Assembly: GCF_014839805.1 (NCBI RefSeq)
Contig: NC_051121.1
Location: forward strand, 7,485,116-7,549,115
Direction of reading: 5' to 3'
Length of the DNA stretch: 64,000 bases
From: Manduca sexta
Lineage: Eukaryota; Arthropoda; Insecta; Lepidoptera; Sphingidae
Shown here piece by piece: positions 57,701-64,000 of the stretch (positions are counted from its first letter, which is position 1; every line of letters starts with the position of its first letter). The position numbers and the translations under genes were made by a program. The notes under the pieces were generated by a model. The model searched no databases and was not told where the DNA came from. It worked only from the letters and a program-made list of their open reading frames with translations.

Positions 57701-58081
57701 TTTTTAGCTTTACAAATCACATACCTAAACAAACTATCAATCATATGACATATCAATTGCTTATTCATTAACATAGAAACAATAGTTGTATTCACCTGAA
57801 CTGTAGTTTTGTTTGTGTAACAAGCGTCTCTGTACCAACTACATAAGCGCTAAAAATATCAAGTGTAATACGTAATGCTAGTTAACGGAATTTAGATCAA
57901 GGACGTAGGCTGACACAGTGAATTGAGAGAATTAGCGTACGTATAAGTACCAGTAATAATAGTTTGGTAGACCAACGTTTCCTTTGATGTAGGTTCAGAC
58001 AAATTGTCGTAGTTACGTCGCCGTTTGTGCGTGGTTTACATTGAATATTATCTCGTAGTATTCTCTTGTTTTGTACACAAC
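51704..58081 (+). other. Presumed first intron of the CDK-inhibitor gene
   Basis: No convincing second exon was found. Most is AT-rich. CpG-richer islands stand out at 54940-55040 (with AAAATGGCGGC at 55022-55032), 56215-56300, 56695-56800 and 57000-57200. They give short open frames without motifs and are better read as candidate regulatory sequence. Few transposon fragments are evident here compared with the first 49 kb. Confidence 0.4.
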
Positions 58082-58328
58082 ATCACGCATTTATCCCGTG
58101 AAAGGGGGGTATGTAGAGACGCAACCAATGCACCTACTTTTTTCCAAGTGTGTTCCGTCCCATGATGTGATAGAGGGCGCGCCAATCGCTATATCGGGCA
58201 CAAATTCCCGACTCTGAGCTGACGCTGAGCAAACAAATCCAAATATCTGTCCGACCCGGGATTCGAACCCAGGATCTCAGAGCGCTGTTGTACCGCGCAT
58301 GCAGTACAACTACGCCACTGAGGCAGTC
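58082..58328 (-). mobile_element. SINE family B, near full-length
   Basis: Reverse-oriented: GTGTTCCGTCCCATGATGTG, B-box side GGGATTCGAACCC, A-box side CAACTACGCCACTGAGGCAG. Well preserved compared with the other family B copies. Confidence 0.8.
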
Positions 58329-58379
58329 CGTGTTCTCTCCACGTAAGATCTAAATAGGCAAGGATTATTGTTGATAGAT

Positions 58380-58714
58380 CAGTGGCGAAGACTCCATATC
58401 ACCCGATTCCTGCCGGCCTCCCTTTCGTAATTTATGTGAAATATAATTATCATTACAAGGATTTGCAGACCGCATATAATAATAATAATATCAGCCCTGT
58501 ATTATATACTTGCCCACTGCTGAGCACGGGCCTCCTCTACTACTGAGAGGGATTAGGCCTTAGTCCACCACGCTGGCCTAGTGCGGATTGGTAAACTTCA
58601 CAAACCTTCAAAATTCCTATAGAGAACTTGTATATTTATATATAATATTTACACATATTAGTACTTATATGTTGTGTCGAGTTCCTTTTCGAAAAATTTC
58701 GCCCTTCGCCATTG
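58380..58714 (+). mobile_element. MITE-Z copy 7, interrupted by a SINE
   Basis: Left end CAGTGGCGAAGACTCC, then CCGATTCCTGCCGGCCTCCC and GATTTGCAGACCGCATAT. After the SINE it resumes with TATGTTGTGTCGAGTTCC and ends CCCTTCGCCATTG. The two halves join to the layout of the uninterrupted copies. Confidence 0.75.
58479..58628 (-). mobile_element. SINE family A, headless, inside MITE-Z
   Basis: ATAATAATAATATCAGCCC at the tail side, GAGGGATTAGGCCTTAGTCC in the middle, and an end in AGAGAACTTG. The tRNA-like head is missing, as expected for 5' truncation on insertion. Confidence 0.75.
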
Positions 58715-61700
58715 TTATAGCTACAAAATTATGTATTTTAATAATATCACAAAATTGCAGAGGTTTTGGACAATCCAAACACAATGATTCATCTGTTTTT
58801 GTGCATCGTCATTGCATAAAAACGCCATTATCTGTAAATGGCCTTGCGTATTTTACTTTGGTATTGTGATTGTAACAACAGTATTCTTAGTTAATTGAAT
58901 TGCATTAATTAAATGGCATTATAGGGCACAGTCCTCCCTATATATGAGGGGTCTTAAAATCGATACGTGTTATTGACCCTTTGCCACAAATGTACTGACC
59001 AGCTCAACTTAACGGTTCTTTGGTAAAAACTGCCTCCTATCCAGTGGTACAATTCGTGTAGCGATGTTATCAGACTGTAAATAAATCGATTTTTGTCGTC
59101 ACGATTCATTTCTAGAGTAGTTTCGAAATATTTAATAGAATTAAGTTCGCTTTTTATTTTTCTATTTTGCTTAAAATGGGAACTCAATTCTTCCTTATTT
59201 TTAGAATTTATTTCTTAAGGCTAAAGATTTTATATCCACAATTCGAAATTCACGATTTTCACAAAAATAGACGCGGGCGTGGACTGAAACGGTGCAGAAA
59301 TTAAGCGTATCTACACGGCTAGATGACTTTGAAAGGTCGATACGCGAAAAATATACAGTTACAGCGGCGCAAACCGACTTTCTAATTGCTGGGTGGCACG
59401 ATAGACAAACCCGAGGCAAACAATCGACGCGATTTTGTTGCACAACATAAATATTAAATTATTTCATTTTTTCTTACGGGTGTTGTGTCAGTGTTTTAAG
59501 TTGTACCTATCTAATGACAGAAAATGTAGTCACAAGCACTATGAAATATTGACAATCCAGTTTCCATGATTGTTATAAATAAATAGCTTGTGATGCTGTC
59601 ATTTTCCCGGAAAATCGTTGAACGAAACCCTAAAACATCATACAAGTTATAAATTGAACACAAATGATATTAATACAATAACAAAGTAATACAAATTCAG
59701 TATAATTAAATACAGTCGTTATGAAGTAATAGTTATTGCACGAACCTAAAGAATCGTGAAACGTCATGTTTTTGTAGTTAAATATTGTTACATTACTCAA
59801 TATTACAGTTAATTATTTCGTTTAAATTAAAACTAACGTTATTAAAATCACTACAATGTTCAATAATATGATATGAACACAATTTTCCGCAAAGCTGAGT
59901 GCCATGCAGGTAAAATCCTCTTTGACCTTTTAACCGCAAAATCATGTAGAGGAAATAAGCAATAAATTGATTAAATGCTTAATTTAGAACCATTGTCAAG
60001 GAAATAATATAAATCAAATTCATCGGAGTATTTCATCATTTATATAAATATAACAATAAACAACACACTGCGCACATACAAATATAATTTTGAATTTTGT
60101 TGATTTCGATGTTCCTGTAACATGAAATCATTATTTTTAACTACATTTATATCCGTTTTATTCGCAAATAATCATCTTTGTTTACACGAAGCGTGAATTA
60201 TTCAAATCAATTGTGTTAGGTGTTTTTTCTTTATATTCCCATACCAGGACGACAATGTCTTGAACAGTCTAATTGTGCCGACGTGACGTTTTTTTATATT
60301 CACACGCATTTCGTCAACTTCTGCCACCCCCGTCAATTACAACTGCCGAGCATCCTTAACAGCTGATAAATCTTTGCTGTTCCGGTACGCGGGTCCCGAG
60401 GGCTTTTTTTCCATGGGAACGAATTCTCCAGACCGTAAAATCTCAGTGTCATTCCTTGATAGCAAACGAAAGTGGAATTTCCAACTTTTATTTTCGTTAC
60501 GATCTATAGAATAGTTAAAAAGCCGTGTCCGTAGATTGAACGCTGTGCCTTTGTTATGTGCCATGCAAAAACTCTTATCTAATTTAATTTTGACCGATTG
60601 AGAGATCGACGTCCATTAGTTTATATTTCACTTAAGTAAAATGTCATTGTATATTGGTCTGGGAAGTAAATTACGAATATAGTGAAGGAAACTAGTGGCA
60701 TGTGAAAGGCCCACGAGATGTCTAAGTAATGCGACTCAAGGCAGGGTAGCAACTAAATACACTAAAAACTAATTGATATAGCAACCAGTCGTAACCAATT
60801 GGTTATAAGTTAACCGTTTATACAACATGAACATAAAACGGTCGTTAAAACTATATCCCGATGAAAGGGCTTCTGTTCACTTGTATCATTCCCATGGTTC
60901 GATATCTATTTCCCAATTAAAGGGGTGTTCACGAATCGATAGCCGAGCTGATTGTACACCCTTGTTGAAGTTTCCCATGCACGTGTTTGGGAAAAAATCA
61001 ATAACGTCACGCTTTCAGTGTGCGTTTAGAAATTCGGTCAAGAACGAATGACGGAAAGAGAAATTTAATAACAGCTATGGTCATTTGTTCGCTAGGGTAT
61101 TACAGAGAAATAGATGGATTTAAATAAACATTTGAATTGTTTATTGTTCTACAGAAATACTGAAGAAATAATAAAAAATACAATTAAGTAAATTATAACT
61201 TATCGCATATTTATCTCATTGTATCTCATTAAATAATTGTTTTTATTCTGTATAACTTATTTTTAGTGTTCAAGATTACATCGTTTTTACATACACACCT
61301 TCGTAAACAGATAATAATTTCGCTGCCAAATTCTTTCGGGCCATGTCCATCCATAAATACAGGATACATCCCTAATAAATCGTGCATAACGAGAGACGGT
61401 TACCAATACGTGTAATCATTGGTACAACAAACACAATAAATTTTATCTCTCATGTTAATTAACAGTTTTATAACAATTTTTATTTTCTCCCGTCCGCGCA
61501 ACGTTTAAAGGATCAACACGGGCCCATCTGTTACGGTAATTGATGGTTCGAACAATTCATGTGAGACCAATCACCCTCAGTTATCTCCCGTGCATATGAC
61601 GATTCGGTTGAAACAATGCTAGGGGGGCGTTTTTTATAATTTTCCATTTTGCACCGGATCCATAAATAAATGCTTCAACCCCGTGTGAAAATGACCTTAG

Positions 61701-64000
61701 CGTGCACGAACCGTTGATATAAAACTTTCATTTTACACCTCGAAAGTACATAAAAAATTGTTCACCGTCAATAAACCACCATTTCGCTGTACAAAGCGAG
61801 TCAATCAGATTTCATTATTTTCAATTCGGTACCGCACTTCATTATTGTTTTAAATGGAACGCGTCAATTTCAATTTGAGAACGCGTCGAATATTTTTTTT
61901 TCGCGTCTGACATGTGTCCAAAGAGAATAATGCAGCGCGATTAAACAAAATACACGGCCAGTATTTTATAACTTTAATGCGAACGTGTGTAAATCTCACG
62001 AATTCGAAAGGTCGTTGTAACTAAAAATTGATTCGAATTTCAAAAAACTGTTATTCCATATATCACGAGATAAAAGTAAAGTTAACGATTCCAGCCAGTA
62101 TTTCAAGTGACACTGACAAGATAAATCCAGTGTCTTAAAACAATGATATACATGCCAATATTTAAAAAAAGAACATATAAAAGGTCATTGTAGCGTCGGG
62201 TTGGAAATTTAAATAAAAACTGTAATGTTCCGCATAGTGCACCCGCGCTGATACAGCTGTAGGGTTAACCAATGCAAGTTTTTTCATTTACAGTGTAACG
62301 GCCAAACATGGCGATGGTGGCAGTGCTATTATTACCACATTATAGGCACTTAACATGTACGCTCAATAATGCTGTGTAAACACATGTAAGGACACTCGGC
62401 CATATACAGCCGCGCGTTACTTACGGAAGTTTACATAATGACGTGGGAAAGAAGTCCACATAATTATATACGACAGGACTACTACTTAAGTATCATAGAC
62501 AAGACTATATTTTGTCCTAATGGTCGTGTGGCTACTGTCCCATAACGAAGCAAAGTTCCGATTAAAATTACAATCGAACTAAGATTTTCCAATGCTTGAT
62601 AAGCCGGCCTTGGAACACGATAACATTTGTAGGTCAACAGTTACGGTATACGTGGGAATGAAAAATCCATTAAAACAGAACACTTTCATTATGCAAATCT
62701 GTACGATTGTTAAGGGCGTGAGTCTAGTGTTCGGTCAATAGTACCCGTGTAATGAAGTAACAATATTTATTCTGACATCTATTGAACGTAACAATCGGGC
62801 CCACTCGAGAGCGGTTGAATTAGTAACACCAGTCGTCACACGTTTAATGGATTTGTTTATGTAAATATTCAAAAATGGAAATGTTTTTTTTTTCACTTAA
62901 TGATTTACCGGCCAGTTTTATCAACTGCTAAGGTTTTCATACTGGCTGTTGGCATTACTTGCCATAGAGGAATTTTTGTAAAAGGTAAAAAAAACAAAAA
63001 TGCCATGCTTACTTAGCACACTCAAACTAGAAAACCAACATAACGTTACATATTGTATATACAGACAAGAAACTAGGAAAGATGTCAAATAAATTCACAG
63101 CAAACAAGTGGAGTGTTTGAAATTGAATTTGTTAGTTATTTGCTGAACGCATAGTACTGGCCTCGCCCATACATAAATCATAGCGTGGGATGAAAGCTTA
63201 CAACACAGATTTAACCAATGTCTTAACCGACAATCACTACTCATTATCGAGCGTGTATATGGTAATGAAAATCAAAGGCAGTTAGTGTCGTTAGTTTATG
63301 ATTTAAATTTCAGTAAAATATATCTTAAGAAATCGATAACTTTATCTTTGCTTATCACGATTATCTCAAGAAGTACGGACGTTTATTCTCAATATTTATA
63401 TCTACCATCCTCTATGGTTATGTAACAATTCCGAACGCACTTAAAATCTTCAGTACATTAAAAATTTCACACAATAACATAATTAAAACACCCTTTATAC
63501 ATTTGAATTTGATGACGTGAGATCTTGATGTCCCTTTCTTGGTGACAATCGAACTGTCACAAATATCCCATAGGACGTCAAGCATTCTGAATGATGGATT
63601 GGCCTGATGCATACGAAATGCTAATGCCTAATTGTAATGTTAATCTACAAATCAACTACGTGAAGTACAAATGAATAAATACTGATTGTCCATTTCACGT
63701 CTCACACCTCTTTTGTTGCCTTTGTAAGTTCATCGGTTATAAGATCACCCTGTGTGAGGTTAATGAGAAATACGAACCCATTTGAATTTATTTTAGTATT
63801 TTGATTAAGTCGTATTGATAAGATTGTTCTAAAGAATAGGAAAGACTCTCGCTTAAATTGGCAATGAAAGTAAAATTGCCGTTGACAATACAAAAAATGA
63901 TGACGTGCATTCATTGTTCCGTATTGTTTGCGATATCCACCATACATCAGTTGACTATATTAAATTTTGATACAATACGTATTTTTTAATTCAAGTTATA
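58715..64000. other. AT-rich intron or intergenic sequence
   Basis: No gene or repeat can be supported, apart from a doubtful 75-codon minus-strand open frame at 60337-60564. Short open frames at 58588-58869, 58954-59187, 59201-59443, 60827-61051, 63418-63612 and 63702-63947 have no motifs. The region may belong to the CDK-inhibitor intron or its 3' flank. Confidence 0.4.

Overview
This is a 64-kb piece of an AT-rich animal nuclear genome, almost certainly a moth or butterfly. The sign is the repeats rather than the genes: Lepidoptera-type tRNA-derived SINEs, 5'-TC...CTAG-3' non-autonomous Helitrons whose tails read like GCGAAGCCGGGGCGGGTCGCTAGT, an R1-clade LINE, PIF/Harbinger, maT and Penelope-like remnants, and intron-rich insect genes. 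A run of exactly 500 N (37623-38122) is an assembly gap of conventional size.

Layout. 1-3.9 kb is a graveyard of retroelements: an R1-clade LINE on the minus strand, a Ty3/Gypsy integrase and LTR on the plus strand, a SINE and a Jockey-like RT fragment. 4-40 kb holds no gene I can support. It is a patchwork of SINEs, Helitrons, MITEs, a Penelope-like GIY-YIG fragment, two PIF/Harbinger elements and several local tandem duplications. The clearest structure there is a three-level nest at 25.97-29.23 kb: a 2.7-kb Harbinger element inside an unnamed repeat inside a SINE.

Genes. (1) 40.77-45.55 kb, plus strand: a five-exon secreted chitin-binding (peritrophin-A/CBM14) protein. All introns are phase 0, and it has a Ser/Thr/acidic tail. 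(2) 47.05-47.73 kb, minus strand: a tentative two-exon small gene of unknown function. (3) 48.74-49.33 kb: a frameshifted maT (DD37D) transposase. (4) 49.7-51.7 kb, plus strand: the 5' end of a Cip/Kip CDK-inhibitor gene (dacapo/p27 family). Upstream there is a distal E2F/CCAAT promoter with a non-coding exon, and a proximal GC-rich promoter with a perfect initiator and DPE and a CTCF-like site. A short uORF ends one base before the start codon. The first coding exon carries the CDI domain but is broken by an apparent 2-bp deletion in a GA tract. The rest of the gene was not found; 51.7 kb to the end reads as a long intron or flank with a few CpG-richer islands.

The two recognisable genes are functionally unrelated: one extracellular matrix protein, one cell-cycle brake. 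Three readable coding regions (CBM14 exon 2, maT transposase, CDK inhibitor) each show a 1-2-base frame break. For the two host genes this makes residual assembly indels a serious possibility. I saw no CRISPR array, rRNA, free-standing tRNA gene or clear new multi-gene system.
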